DNA of 64,000 bases from Gigaspora rosea (GCA_003550325.1 QKWP01000372.1:120993-184992); one strand, 5' to 3'; numbered from the stretch's first letter, positions 11,926 through 22,775 are shown. The notes: a model not told the origin generated them from the letters alone. Numbers and translations: made by a program.

Positions 11926-13045
11926 CCAGTAATTGTCACACTGTCCAGTACTCTGGCTTAATAACTAATAATACTGATCGCATATATCATACTTTCATTA
12001 TTGAACGGATTACTAATGGCCAAAATTACAGGTAAGATGGTTCGAGACAAAAACTGCAGTAAATCTTGATGGAAGTCACGCCTGTTAATTCATTACAATA
12101 GCAATTAAGTTTTATAACAAGATTTTTAACAATAGAAATCATGACTGATAATTCTAATGCAAACTAACAACTATGTATGGTGAATAATGACAGAAATCAC
12201 GACTGTTAATTTTAATACAACTATACTCAATAGCTCATAAGTTTCATAACAAAATTTTTTACAGTAATTTCTAATAGAATTTATGACTATATTTCCAATA
12301 CAAACTAACCATATGCCGTCTGTAACCACAATAGTCAGTAAGTTTGCAACAAAATTTTTTACAGCAAACATGATAATAATTTTAATACAAATCTTAACTG
12401 CATAATGTGCACCATAATTTATGTCAGTAAGTTTGTAAAAAATTTTTTTGCAATAAATCATAGTACTGTTGAATTCACAATTGTAATTCCAACACAAACT
12501 TGTAGCATGATAGCAAGTTTCATAGCAAAATTTTCACAATAAATCATAGAATTTACGATTATGATTCCAACACAAAGTTCTCACCATAGTAGTTTGTAAA
12601 TTTCTGTAATAAAATCTTTTACAATTGCTTATAGTAGAAATTGTGACTTAATTTCAATACATACAAATATGCTATTACACTACTAAACCACATATTGTGT
12701 CATTGTAATAGCTCATAAGTTTTGTAATAGAATTTTTTACGGTAAATCAAATACAATCTAACTCATAGTTAGCTAATACAGTAAAGTTATGGCTGGCGAT
12801 ATAGTGAAATTGTAAGAACTAAAAAAATAATAAAGAATCATTAAATAAATTGTCTTAAAATTTATTAAGAATGTCCGAACTTTATTACTTTTGATGAACA
12901 AGCTTGAATAAAATAATTTTTTTTAGCAAACATGCGAAAAGATTTTAATTTACACATCTACCGTAATAACAACTTACATAATTTGCTATAGAACTACCTA
13001 CACTAAATTCTATCTTAATATTTTGATACAAAAAGTTAATTATAT

Positions 13046-13161
13046 TATATTGTCGCTAAATAACGGGCACGGGTGTTATTTAGAATAATGGCCCGAATTA
13101 AGCCTAATTTGGGCCGAAAATCGTAATTTCACCCTGCGCGTTATTTCATGACAATACGGTA
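13046..13161. mobile_element. Family A MITE, second copy
   Basis: ATTGTCGCTAAATAACGGG at the left and CGCGTTATTTCATGACAATACGG at the right (in part), with GGCCCGAATTAAGCCTAATT centrally. Same layout as 3959-4076 but more diverged ends. Confidence 0.7.
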
Positions 13162-13365
13162 CTGCATTTGCCCGACGCGTTTCTTGTTTTTTTTTTCTTA
13201 TGGCCAATGAATTGCATCAAATTCAACACCAATTCTGGACAATTTTAATTCGATAAAATTTTATTGAAAGTCTGCTAAAAATTGGAAGACGACACAATCT
13301 TACGCTACGATTCCATTGATAATATATAGATATATACATGATGTTTATAATTGTTAGTCGAAATC

Positions 13366-13495
13366 TAGAAGTTTTATGTTGGCAAAAGACGAAATCTTAG
13401 TTTCGACTTTTGCCAAAATGATGAAATGGCGAAACTTTCGAAATATGGCGAAACTGACCAAACTAAAATTAACGAAAACAATGAAACTAAAAAAT
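13366..13495. mobile_element. Fragment of family B element
   Basis: It holds clustered GGCGAAAC, TTTCGACTTTTGCC and ACGAAA words like those next to the ends of 6753-7967, but no GTTGTTAGG terminus. It is a decayed internal or subterminal piece. Confidence 0.5.
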
Positions 13496-13709
13496 TGTAA
13501 AGATCAATAAGTGGAGGCTAAAGGTAAAACTTACCCAGCTATATGAAAATTAAGTTTATTATTTATTTAATTTAAGAAATATAATTGCTTCTTTCTATAC
13601 TAAACTTTGAATTAAAAATTAAAGACCTATTTACCCTTTTCGTTTCTTTAATAGTAACAAAATTATGTCGCAATATACTTTAAATTACAATTTTAATGTT
13701 AAATTTGAA

Positions 13710-13846
13710 TACAGTATTATTTCAAAATAACGTCCCGGTGTGATTTAGGATTTTAGTTTTGAATAAGCTTAATTCAGCCCAAATTAAGTTTGATTTTGGC
13801 CGAACTTCTAAATTACCCCCGGGGTGTAGTTTTGAGATAATACGGT
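13710..13846. mobile_element. Family A MITE, third copy (diverged)
   Basis: It starts with ACAGTATTATTTCAAAATAACG, in part matching the family tip, has AATTAAGTTTGATTTTGGCC at the centre and ends GAGATAATACGGT. CCCGG(G) replaces the usual CCTGCGCG arm words. Confidence 0.6.
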
Positions 13847-14523
13847 GCATATCAATTTAGTTACAATATAAGCTATTCGAATCTTCCTTCAATTATGATA
13901 TCATTAATTTTTTCCAAAATAATATGCGTGATTTAAGATTGATTTTTCGACATAATTATAATATTTGCTAAATTAATTGTTACATTATTTATGCATGTAA
14001 AAGAGAAAGTAATTATTATATGTATTTTTTTTATCAAGACAATATTTGCTTTCGAATTTTCTTAAATAGCCACAATGTATCGCAGTATTTGAGTGTTCCG
14101 CTTGGTTAGGAAAAAAAGGTCGGCCTTATTTAACCAACAGCCATTTATCTAGTCGATATCATGGCATCATGCCAAATGACAATTTGCTAACAATATACCT
14201 AAAACTCATCAAAAAATAACCCTAACCCTAAAATATAACCCTAAAATGATTGTCGGTAAGTAAACCATATCGAAAAAAAATATGTTAAAACCTCATTTTA
14301 AAACTCAGTGTCATCTTTCAAGAAGTATGCCATAAAGTATCTATCTGTCCTGTGAGCTCTAAGCCAGAATGCAATTTCTCGAGCGTAAATTTAAAAAAAA
14401 ACTACGGACGCATGATGATAGAAATCATTTGATATCAAACGTCGTTTTGAAAATATCGCCTATTTTTTCAAAATTTGCATAAGAAACTGCCTTCCGTGCA
14501 CTAAAAAAGTTTTCTTAAAGCAC
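13847..14523. other. AT-rich stretch without recognisable gene
   Basis: Only a short run of CCCTAA-type words at 14216-14245 stands out. It is too short and impure to be a telomere. No inverted ends or coding frame are visible. Confidence 0.45.
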
Positions 14524-14531
14524 TTCACTAG

Positions 14532-15432
14532 CAGTGTTGGAAATCTTTTTTAAGTTTTATGTTCTCATAGGAACAAATTTATTTAATTTAATGTTCTCAG
14601 AAATTTATTTGTGTTCTCATCAGTAAAATTTATTTATATCCCTATTTTTTTAAAATTCTTAGTTCGGAAAATATCAGAAATTTATTCTGATTTTGCCTAA
14701 TCTAAAGATTAAACCCGTTTTAAAATTTAATTCCGGGTTATCCACCCGTTTATAAAACTACTAAGAATCGAGTTATTAAAGATGGCCCGGTTGACCCGGT
14801 TGACCGTTTAACTCAGCAAAACAAATAGAGTATTCGATGCTTTGTATCTGAGTGATATCTGTATAAATTTAATTGTGATTGCCGTTAACTCTTAGCCATC
14901 ACAAACTCCGATCTATGATAAAATTGACCAGCTTATAAGCACAATCCCAATCAAATTTCATCTTATAAAAAAACAAATAATTTTCATGGATGATTTGCGA
15001 AACGCAATAAATTAATATGTTATTAATTTTCACAATTTTTGAAGTTTGTAAAATGTCTAATGTTTTTTAAAGAATCCTATTGGATATGTTATAATTGAGT
15101 TCATACCTTCCATTTACATTATAGATCCGTCGATGACTTTTATTGTAAGATCAATAGCCAATCATAAATCAGGTTATTAACACATGATTTTTAATCGAGT
15201 CAACCGATTAAGCAAAATTTACTCCGGTAAGGTATCAAAATAGCTCAATCTCTACCCCAGCCTTTCTTGTCTTTAAGATGATTTTGGAACTTCACTCGAT
15301 TCCTATTTTTAATTATATATAGCATTATGCTATTATACCTATATCAGATATAGAGAACATATTTTCGATTATTATGTTCTAAATTTTTGTTACAGTGAAC
15401 ATTACAGTATGTTTTATGAGAACATGAGAACA
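14532..15432. mobile_element. Probable 0.9-kb hAT element of the CAGTGTT family, right tip lost
   Basis: The left end CAGTGTTGGAAATC is followed by TATGTTCTCA words as in the copies at 27501 and 42862. The right side has GAGAACATGAGAACA as in 43390-43404. The octamer TTCACTAG flanks both sides exactly (14524-14531 and 15433-15440). The expected ...TTTAAACACTG tip is absent on the right. Inside, GGTTGACCCGGTTGACC and CCGGGTTATCC mark an additional repeat-rich insert. Confidence 0.55.
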
Positions 15433-15736
15433 TTCACTAGATAACCTTAACCTTACTCTAAACCCTAGCCTTAATATAAATCGTAAGTGCCCATGTTCTT
15501 TTTTTTTTTTTTTTTTGATGGCTAAAGGGGGAAATCAAATAAAAAAATTTATTCAACTTCGTTAGGTGGTTATCATAAAAATTTTTTTTGTTTTAAAGGA
15601 TATACATTAGAGATGAGAAATTACAATTATATATTTAAAGAAATTATTTTATATTATAATTCGTGATTGAGGAGGTTCTCATTCAAAGTCGAATTCTGGA
15701 ATTGAAATCAAATGATCGTTTTCAAGTTTACTCATA

Positions 15737-15796
15737 ACTCTGGTCAAGTTTGCAGATCATGGATCTAATTGATTGATCTGCAAATTTGACCAGAGT
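15737..15796. mobile_element. 60-bp minimal palindromic MITE
   Basis: ACTCTGGTCAAGTTTGCAGA and its inverted partner TCTGCAAATTTGACCAGAGT surround a ~20-base loop. TA flanks both ends. Confidence 0.65.
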
Positions 15797-16140
15797 TATA
15801 AATGCACTCGCTTCGCCAGATAATATCAATACTGACAAATTGTCAAATATGGTTTATTTGCAAAATTACCGTTATTCGACAATTTTTGTACACTTAATTT
15901 GAAATCCGCTTAAGTTGAAAGAATTCAAACTAATTAACAATATTCAATTTTTATTTAGATCATTACAAGTGCGGCCATTGGAATTATGGTTACTTCTTTA
16001 AGACAATTACACCTTTTACATTTTGCGAAACATTAGATTTCACCCATTCTGGAAACCGGACAAAACATGACTTGTTGTAGTTTTTAACCAATCATATTAA
16101 TAGTTTATCTCTTAAACCGTTTCTCCGGCAAATCTGCCCT

Positions 16141-16794
16141 GCCCTATAAGAAAATGTACCGTATAGTCACGGGATGGAATCGGATAGGCACGGGTCATTT
16201 TGGCACGGGTCAAGGTTCGGATTTGTACGGGTATGGCCCGAGTTGGTTCGGATTTAGTGGACCGTGAGGGACCGTGTGCCCGTGCCAATTGGACCGTAAA
16301 TGGCACGGGTTGCAGCAGTTTACTAGTCGAATCGGCACGGGATTTGGCACGGGTAATGAACGTAAATTCACGTGCCACCGCGATAACGATGTGGATTAAC
16401 TATTAAAACATAAATTTACATAAGTAATCAACATAAGATGAACAAGCTAACTGCATATGAAGCAAAATTTTGTAAGGAATTTATTTTGTTAAGACACACA
16501 GGGAAGCTTCATTAGTGAAATCATGAGATATCGCTCTGTTTTTTTAAAAAAAAATCCTTTACTGATCATTCGCTCTCCACGAAACGAGCCAACACGTGTG
16601 TAACGTACACATACGTGTCATCTGAACGTGCCATTTATATGATGTGATATTACGTGCCACCCTTTGCCTCAATGTCCGTGCCATTTTTACCGTGCCATTC
16701 CAAAACGTTTCTGCACGTGCCACAAGATCCGTGCCATTTCGAGCATTCCCGACACCAGCCCGTACCACCACCCGTACCACTTTTCTTATGGGGC
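16141..16794. mobile_element. 654-bp non-autonomous element, GGCACGG subrepeats, copy 1
   Basis: Ends GCCCTATAAGAAAATGTACC and, inverted, GCCCCATAAGAAAAGTGGTA. The terminal ~230 bp on each side are packed with GGCACGG/CCGTGCC and GGTACGGG words. The middle (ACAACACGTG.., GCGAATGATC, a T/A run) matches the reverse complement of the copy at 21465-22122. It has landed next to CAAATCTGCCCT, a piece of the MITE family seen whole at 17027-17281. No convincing target duplication. The short frames through it on both strands are by-products. Confidence 0.75.
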
Positions 16795-17026
16795 TGGAAT
16801 TTTTAAAAATTTTGTTTTTATCACTTTATCATGATCCAGTGATTAGGATTTAATAATTTTAGCACAATTCAATTCATCTCGATAAGACGATTTGAATGGT
16901 GTCATTCTGGTCGTGAATCAATTGCAAAAGGCAATTTACAACGCAGACTACAGAAATTTAACTTTTCTGCGCCGCGGAGATATTAAAAGTGTTAAATTCG
17001 GATCACTAGATCATGAGATATTGATT

Positions 17027-17281
17027 TAAATAATCTTTACCCTTAAACTGATTCTCCTGCATATTTGCCCTGAAATGTTGAATTTTATTGGCAACTCACG
17101 TAGCACTTTATTACCATGAGCATAAATAAATAAAAATAATAATATATCACACTTATTTATGACATATTGTATCATTACTGCATCATATTATTTTTTGTGT
17201 ATTTGTAATACACGTGATTATCAGCATATTTCAGGGCAGATCTGCCCTGAATTCCAAACGCGTTTAAGAGATACTAAATAA
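17027..17281. mobile_element. ~255-bp MITE
   Basis: CCCTTAAACTGATTCTCCTG and ATTTGCCCTGAAAT at the left are mirrored by ATTTCAGGGCAGATCTGCCC and CGTTTAAGAGATACTAAAT at the right. A truncated relative (TTATCTCTTAAACCG..CTGCCCT) lies at 16105-16140. Confidence 0.65.
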
Positions 17282-17315
17282 GCTATATGCGTACGTGGAT
17301 AAAGCTTATTTATCT

Positions 17316-17408
17316 TTATTTTATATTTTATATATAAGTTTAGGTATTATGGTTTCGCGTGACAGCGTCGCGCAGCTACCTTATTTTATATTTTATATAT
17401 AAGTTTAG
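17316..17408. repeat. GC hairpin flanked by 28-bp direct repeats
   Basis: An identical 28-base AT-rich segment occurs at 17316-17343 and 17381-17408. Between them is a 37-bp insert with the palindrome GCGTGACAGCGTCGCGC. The insert is an inverted relative of motifs at 28498 and 44120. Confidence 0.75.
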
Positions 17409-17440
17409 TTATTACTGATTGGTGCAGATTCAAATTAAAT

Positions 17441-17767
17441 ATTGCCATTACGGCGCATTTGCAACTACCCCAAAATTTGAAAATTTTGACTACTAATATG
17501 TAAATATAGATTTTGACTGAGATAATCAATATTCCCAAAGTTATGATGCGTCATTTAATAAATTTCTATGTCTAATGAGAGTGGGAAGATGGGTTAGCCT
17601 GTGGGAAAATGGGTTAGACGTGTTATCAGTACAGATCAGGGGACCAAAAATTTTTTCGAGGTTTAACATTGACTGAATCTGGCAATTAAACTTTAATTTT
17701 GGGGTCCAAATGTTCAGATTTGGTGACCAATTATCCGCTTAATTTCGCAAATGCGTCGTAATGCAAT
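17441..17767. mobile_element. ~327-bp MITE
   Basis: ATTGCCATTACGGCGCATTT at the left and AAATGCGTCGTAATGCAAT at the right are inverted copies. The interior has GTGGGAAGATGGGTTAG and GTGGGAAAATGGGTTAG in tandem. No transposase. Confidence 0.7.
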
Positions 17768-17990
17768 ATTGTATATACACTTAAATACTCTTTCTGCTTT
17801 ATATTGAGATCATAAATGCCTATCGATAGAATTAGTCATATTTGTCAAAATTTTCAGATTTCAATCATTCCCGTAAAGTTTTATGAACAACTAAACTAAA
17901 TAACGAAATTTTAAAGCTTTGATCTGCTTGAAACTTACTAATCTTAATGGTTCCCGGCTAAGGCTAAACTATTAAACACTCTACACGTAC

Positions 17991-18310
17991 AGTATAAGCG
18001 CGACATAACGCCCATGGGTGTTATTTTGCAAGCCGGCTCTGAGTGAATAATTTTCCCTTCAATTCAATTGTCTCACAGCGGCCGAGGAAAGATGAGACCG
18101 AGAAATGGAGCGGGAGTTATGAGGACCACAATAAAAAAGTAGAAAAAATTTTGGAAGAATTTTCTACTCTATTAAAAAAAGAAATTGAAGCAGTGAATCA
18201 AATAAACCTTGCTAAAAAGAAGATAAAAAAAGTTTTAAATTGAATCCATTAAAATAGCAAACGCAATCTCAAATTACGCTCATGCGCGTCCTAAATTAAC
18301 GCGCATTTCA
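17991..18310. mobile_element. Degenerate family A-like element enclosing a short frame
   Basis: GCGCGACATAACGCCCATGG and TGTTATTTTGCAAG on the left face AATTACGCTCATGCGCGTCC and AATTAACGCGC on the right, resembling the arms of the 3959 and 44407 MITEs. Unlike those ~115-bp elements the interior is ~220 bp and holds an open frame. Confidence 0.45.
18043..18243 (+). CDS. Orphan 66-codon frame, possible captured exon
   Basis: The open frame has no in-frame ATG. It reads like protein: an N-terminal part with RPRKDETEKWSGSYEDH, then a lysine/glutamate-rich amphipathic helix (KKVEKILEEFSTLLKKEIEA) that would form a short coiled coil, ending at TGA 18241. TTCAATTGTCTCACAG ahead of CGGCCGAGG looks like a 3' splice site, so the real exon may begin at about 18079. 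It is unlike any family I know. It sits between the arms of a MITE-like element, so it could be a captured host exon or a last exon whose upstream parts I cannot see. Confidence 0.3.
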   Translation: MNNFPFNSIVSQRPRKDETEKWSGSYEDHNKKVEKILEEFSTLLKKEIEAVNQINLAKKKIKKVLN

Positions 18311-19460
18311 ATATAGAAAGTATTTTTTTTTTTGCATGAAAAATATGATTCGCGCTATAAATATATTAAATATGTACCCGGTTTTAACCAGCTTTGTTGA
18401 AAAAAAATTGATTATATAATAGCAACAGCATTAGTAATAACTCAATGAAATCTTTTTTAATATGGGCGGTATGTATATGTTAATTGATCTTAAAGTAGGG
18501 TCACTCTATATTAAAAAGATTCATTCAAAAGGTGGCGCCGTTAATTTGGTATGTATCACATTGAATAACGATAATAATTATATTTAGAACAAAAGAAAAA
18601 AAACAACCTTTGTATTCGATAAGGACGTTGATAACAGATTAGATAATCATATTATTATTGCTAAATAAAAATAAACATACAATATGAAAAGTCATAAGTA
18701 GTAAAATTTGTTACCTGATAATACATTATAGTTATGCAATCTATGATCTAAATTTTTTTACAACGTTTTTCAGTTTTGTGTTTCACTTATGATGCTTGTA
18801 TCCTTCAAGTTTCGAATGACTTACCTTTTATGTTTTAGCTACGACCTTATTCACGTGTACAGTATATTAATAATTCTCTTTGAGGATTCTGTGAGAAAAG
18901 TAGTTAAATAGGCAATGTAACGGGTTTTATAAAAAAACCATAAATAAATAAAAATTTAAAGAAAAATCTTCTGTAAGATCTAATGAAAGGTATATTTTTA
19001 TCACTTTTTTTTTATCCTCTAGCGTCTTATTTGCAAGCCATCATATCATCACATTACGCTGGGTCAACCAGTTTAAGCGATTAATATTCGACTTGATAAA
19101 TTGTGATTATCAAATTTCGTTGAACTATATAAACGCCAATACTTACTCAAAATCTTTTAAAAACGTAATCTTTTATTTTATTTTAAAGTAAGTTTTTTTT
19201 TTTTTTTTTTTAATACATGTCTATAATAATTATAACCATCGTGTCGGGCAATTGGAAATAACAGTATATAAAGGTCATAGTTATATGGTACACTCCTTCT
19301 ATATATCAATTTTACTGGTGTAACCTTGTTATGTAACTAATCAACAAAGTGTCTTCTCTGAAAATTGAATTTTCTTTGCTATATTTAGATATTTGCATTA
19401 CAAAAAAAAACGGGCTTATTTAATTTATTTTAAGTCTTTCTACCGGTTTTCTGCTATACA
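18311..19460. other. AT-rich stretch upstream of the broken kinase gene
   Basis: Nothing beyond poly-T runs (for example 19193-19212) is apparent. It should hold the former promoter of the kinase pseudogene, but no clear TATA or start can be assigned. Confidence 0.4.
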
Positions 19461-20589
19461 TTGACTGATTTTACTGAACCACACCAAATTACTCTCTTTT
19501 CTTTTTTTACTTTACGTTTACCAAACAAAAAAATAGATTCGCAATTTTGGCACGACTGGATGATTAAACGAAATGATTTCTCTGATCATGTTGAGATCGG
19601 AATAAACATATATAAAGCTAAATGCAATAATGAAACATTTGTACTTAAAGAGTTAAAAGAATCTGAGACAATTCAAGGAACATTGAAGATAATAAAGATA
19701 TTGCAAAGTATTCCACATCCTAACGTTGTTAAATTTCATGGCTTAATAAACGGTGAATAATCCACTTTTAATTGGTCAATTATGTACGCTATTTTTAAAT
19801 TCTTTAAAATTAACATGGATTAATGAATACCATAGATTCATTTAGAAATATTGTTTTAGTGATGAAATTTGCTGAAGGTGGTAACTTACGACAGTATTTA
19901 AATGTTAGCTTAAAAATTATCAGAAAAATTAAAAATTGTCAGGGATGTTGTAGAAGGTCTTAAGTTTTTACATAATAATTTTAATATACATTATGATATG
20001 GTAAGCTTATGTACCTTTCCACATATCTTTAGAAATATTTATTAAATTAATTGTTGATATAATATATATTTATAGCACACAGCAAACATTTTAGTCCATG
20101 AAGGAAGAATGATGATTGCTGATTTTGATTTCTCCAAATTTTCAAATTCTGAGGGCGAGGTTCATGGAATAGTAGCATTTGTTGACTACTGCGTACAGCA
20201 ATTCTCGTATAACGATAAAGTTATATTCACTACTAAATATGATATATACGCATTGGGTGTCATTCTTTGGGAAATTGCAAGCTGTCGTAGACCATTTAAT
20301 GGCAAAACACCTATGGAAATTATGGCATGGTGTAAGAGAAACTGCTTCAGAGATGTTATTAGAATATGATAGCCTCTACAAGAGTTGCTGGGATGAAGAT
20401 CCTGAAAAATGGCCGGAAACAAATTGTATTCTTGAGACATTAAATGTAATTATCGAAAAATATAAACATTTAATATAGAAGGCACTATAGCGTAAACGAT
20501 CTAGTAATACAAGGTCACTTCTTGTTTTGCTTCATCATCATGATGGTCGCAGACCTGAAATTAAAACTATTAATGCACGATTAACATAA
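19461..20589 (+). pseudogene. Broken protein-kinase gene (TKL-like, Glomeromycotina type)
   Basis: Kinase landmarks occur in order but in three reading frames. The N-lobe (19530-19757) has YKAKC, the beta-3 lysine in FVLKELK and HPNVVKFHGL, then a stop. The hinge region (19851-19905) has LVMKFAEGGNLRQYL. The alpha-E/catalytic loop (about 19940-19998) reads FLHNNFNIHYDM, where HRDL is expected, and is followed by a GT...AG intron-like gap at about 19999-20075. After that come HTANILV, then ADFD in place of DFG, GVILWEIASCRRPF, a frameshift near 20330, and YKSCWDEDPEKWPE with a W replacing the usual R of the RP motif. The glycine loop is also degraded. There is no ATG. A further RRPEIKTINARL-like tail extends to about 20589. 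It is non-functional as a kinase. The family normally acts in signalling and is greatly expanded in these fungi. Confidence 0.8.
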
Positions 20590-21373
20590 TTATTGAAATT
20601 CGACTTCACATCCTTTTCGATTCCGAAAAAATCTAGAACTAATTGGCAAAATCTTATTAGAACCTTTGCAGCACAAATCGACTATAAATTTATTCCGCAA
20701 TTGTTTAATAGAGACAATTAACTCGAAATTAAATTTAAGTCATAATATATTATATATATTAATTTCGACCCGCTCCAAATCGGACTTGATAAAGAAATTC
20801 AATTTTATTAGAACTTTCCTCAGCCTGAACATATTTTACATTCATGGTGGCAAAGATCATTATACGGTACGCTTTATTCGTAAGCAATTAAGCTTTTCGA
20901 ACATAATTTTGTAATCATATTTTTACTATGAAACGGAAATATTAAGCACAAGAAGATAGTTTTATATTAACAAGATTCAAAGATTTATTGATAACGTTTA
21001 TTTTATGTTATTTTATTTATTTATATGAAAAAGCGCGTCAAGTTTGAGGATAAATGCATTATTTTTGCTAAATTAAAGTAAATGCAAAATATCCTATTAA
21101 TCAAAATGTCTATTTGCTTAATTAGTTAGAATAAGTTATTCAAGTTCATAACTTACATAATAATACTTTATTAATTTTTATTTGTTAAAAGTAAGAAATT
21201 TTGTATGTATCTTAAATTTAAATGCCATTAAAATATAAGAAATAATAAATTTTAATAAATAAAACAGTATTAAGTTCAATAAATAATATCCTCAATTTGC
21301 ACTTGATAAATTTTTACCTTTAAATTAATTATTCATTAAACTAATGTAAGCAATAAATTTGTATATTTATACA
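20590..21373. other. AT-rich stretch, no clear gene
   Basis: Short frames at 20600-20915 have some protein-like character but match nothing I know. The remainder is A/T-rich without inverted ends. Confidence 0.4.
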
Positions 21374-21420
21374 GTCGACCCTCTCAAAACCTGCCAAAAC
21401 TGATAACCTGCTATTATTGT
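21374..21420. mobile_element. Single end of a pogo-like MITE
   Basis: TA followed by CAGTCGACCCTCTCAAAACC resembles the CAGTCAAGCCTTTCTATAG end at 49211. No matching right end is seen. Confidence 0.4.
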
Positions 21421-21464
21421 ATACTTCTTATGTGAGCACCTAGTCATTTTCATGCATGTTATTG

Positions 21465-22122
21465 GCCCTATAAAAAAAGTGATCCGGGGTGTGGTACGGG
21501 TTGGTGCCAGGAATACACGAAATGGCACGGTCGGAGTGATACGTACAGACGCGTTGACGGAATTTCACGATAAAAATTGGCACGGAATTACGAGAGGAGG
21601 TGGCACGTTATGTCACATCATACGTAATGGCACCTTCAATTCACGGAATGATACGTGTCAAAGATGGGTACGTGTTGGCTCGATTCACGAAGAGCGAAAG
21701 ATCAATATACGATTTTTTTTAAAAAAATTACGATATCTCATAATTTCGCTAATGAAACTGCTCTGGGCGTCTTTTAACAAACAAAAATTACAAAATTTTG
21801 ATACATGTGCAGTTAGTTTGTTCATATTATATGTTGATATAAAATTATGTAATCTGCTTGTATGTATTTTTTTATTACAGTGGTATAGCACGGTAATTCA
21901 CGTTAATTACCTGTGCAAACCCATGCCATTTGGACTAGTAAAGCGTTGCAAAATCCGAGTCATTAACGGTCCAATTGGTACGGGTATACGGTCCATCACG
22001 GACCAAAAATCCGTGCCAATCCAAGCCTATTACGTACAAAGCCCAGGTTTAATCCGTGCCACCAAAACCCGTGCCATTACGCCGCCAACCCGTACCTTTA
22101 CGGTACATTTTTCTTATAGGGT
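21465..22122. mobile_element. 658-bp non-autonomous element, GGCACGG subrepeats, copy 2
   Basis: Same family as 16141-16794 in the opposite orientation. It starts GCCCTATAAAAAAAGTGATC and ends GGTACATTTTTCTTATAGGG. CGTGTTGGCTCGATTCACG and ACGATATCTCATAATTTCGC in the middle match the other copy. A 227-codon open frame crosses almost the whole element. Its amino acid pattern simply reads out the repeated CACGG/CACGT words, so I do not call it a gene. Confidence 0.75.
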
Positions 22123-22139
22123 GGGTCAATTCTAATACA

Positions 22140-22193
22140 TGATACACAAACTTTGTTCACCTCCTATCGGAGGTGAACAAAATTTGTGTATCA
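22140..22193. repeat. 54-bp near-perfect hairpin
   Basis: TGATACACAAACTTTGTTCA and CCTCC pair with GGAGG and TGAACAAAATTTGTGTATCA around a four-base loop TATC. One mismatch is visible in the stem. It starts 17 bp after the 658-bp element. Confidence 0.8.
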
Positions 22194-22254
22194 CGTTTAG
22201 AAATGACACAAGATGCAGAAAATGGCTAGGTGCTTGCGTCAGAAATGTATAATA

Positions 22255-22398
22255 ATGTTGTTATTGATCATGTTATTAATGATAATCGCTGATTTCTTCA
22301 CAGCAGACACCATGTTATGACGTGCCCTTCAATCACGTCATAAGCAAATGTCCTAGTGAATAATCAGTTATCATCAATAATATGATCAATAACAAGTA
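22255..22398. mobile_element. ~144-bp MITE
   Basis: TTGTTATTGATCATGTTATT..GATAATC at the left is inverted as GATGATAACT(rc) and AATATGATCAATAACAAG at the right. The centre holds a second palindrome, TATGACGTG...CACGTCATA. Confidence 0.7.
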
Positions 22399-22775
22399 CT
22401 AATCGGTCAAAAATTGATCCACCAAGTTTGTTCCATAAGTAATTTCCGATCGCCTGTCATTTCTGATATGTTTTTTTTTATTCTGTTTTTATTACTTGAA
22501 ACTATCTCGTTAAGTTAATAGTTAATTTGCCATTATTTTAAATATATTTAATAATTTTATTTAAAAGAAAAATAGCTATGAAAATTAATTGAATAAAATT
22601 TGTGCATTAATTTATAAATTTTGTAGAAATGTTAAAAAATTAAAACAGAATTAGCATAGCAAAAATTGATAAAAATATAAAATATTTTAAAAGTTTTTAA
22701 AATTTTAATTTAAAGATAAATTTTATATTTTAAAAAATATTTTAAAATTTTTAAAATTTTATGATTTGGTACAGG

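Larger units (their letters stand above)
10625..12780. repeat. Diverged ~100-bp tandem array split by a hAT element
   Basis: Units with AAGTTT(T)(A/G)TAACAAAATTTTTTAC, AAT(C)ATG(A)TAGAAA and AATTCCAATACAAACTAAC occur at about 10631, 10738 and 10808, then again at about 12107, 12239, 12340, 12429, 12515, 12593 and 12717. The same unit lies on both sides of the 1-kb element at 10907-11925, so the array predates that insertion. The longest minus-strand frame here (12171-12497) is a by-product of the repeats. Confidence 0.75.

Noticed and set aside
12171-12497. 108-codon minus-strand frame
   Set aside because: It lies wholly in the diverged ~100-bp tandem array. Its composition follows the repeat unit.
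14216-14245. Telomeric repeat (CCCTAA words; also 40790-40812)
   Set aside because: Only two or three impure units occur at each place, embedded in ordinary AT-rich sequence.
21452-22135. 227-codon open frame
   Set aside because: It coincides with the 658-bp inverted-end element and reads out its GGCACGG/CACGT repeats. The relative at 16141-16794 keeps no such frame.
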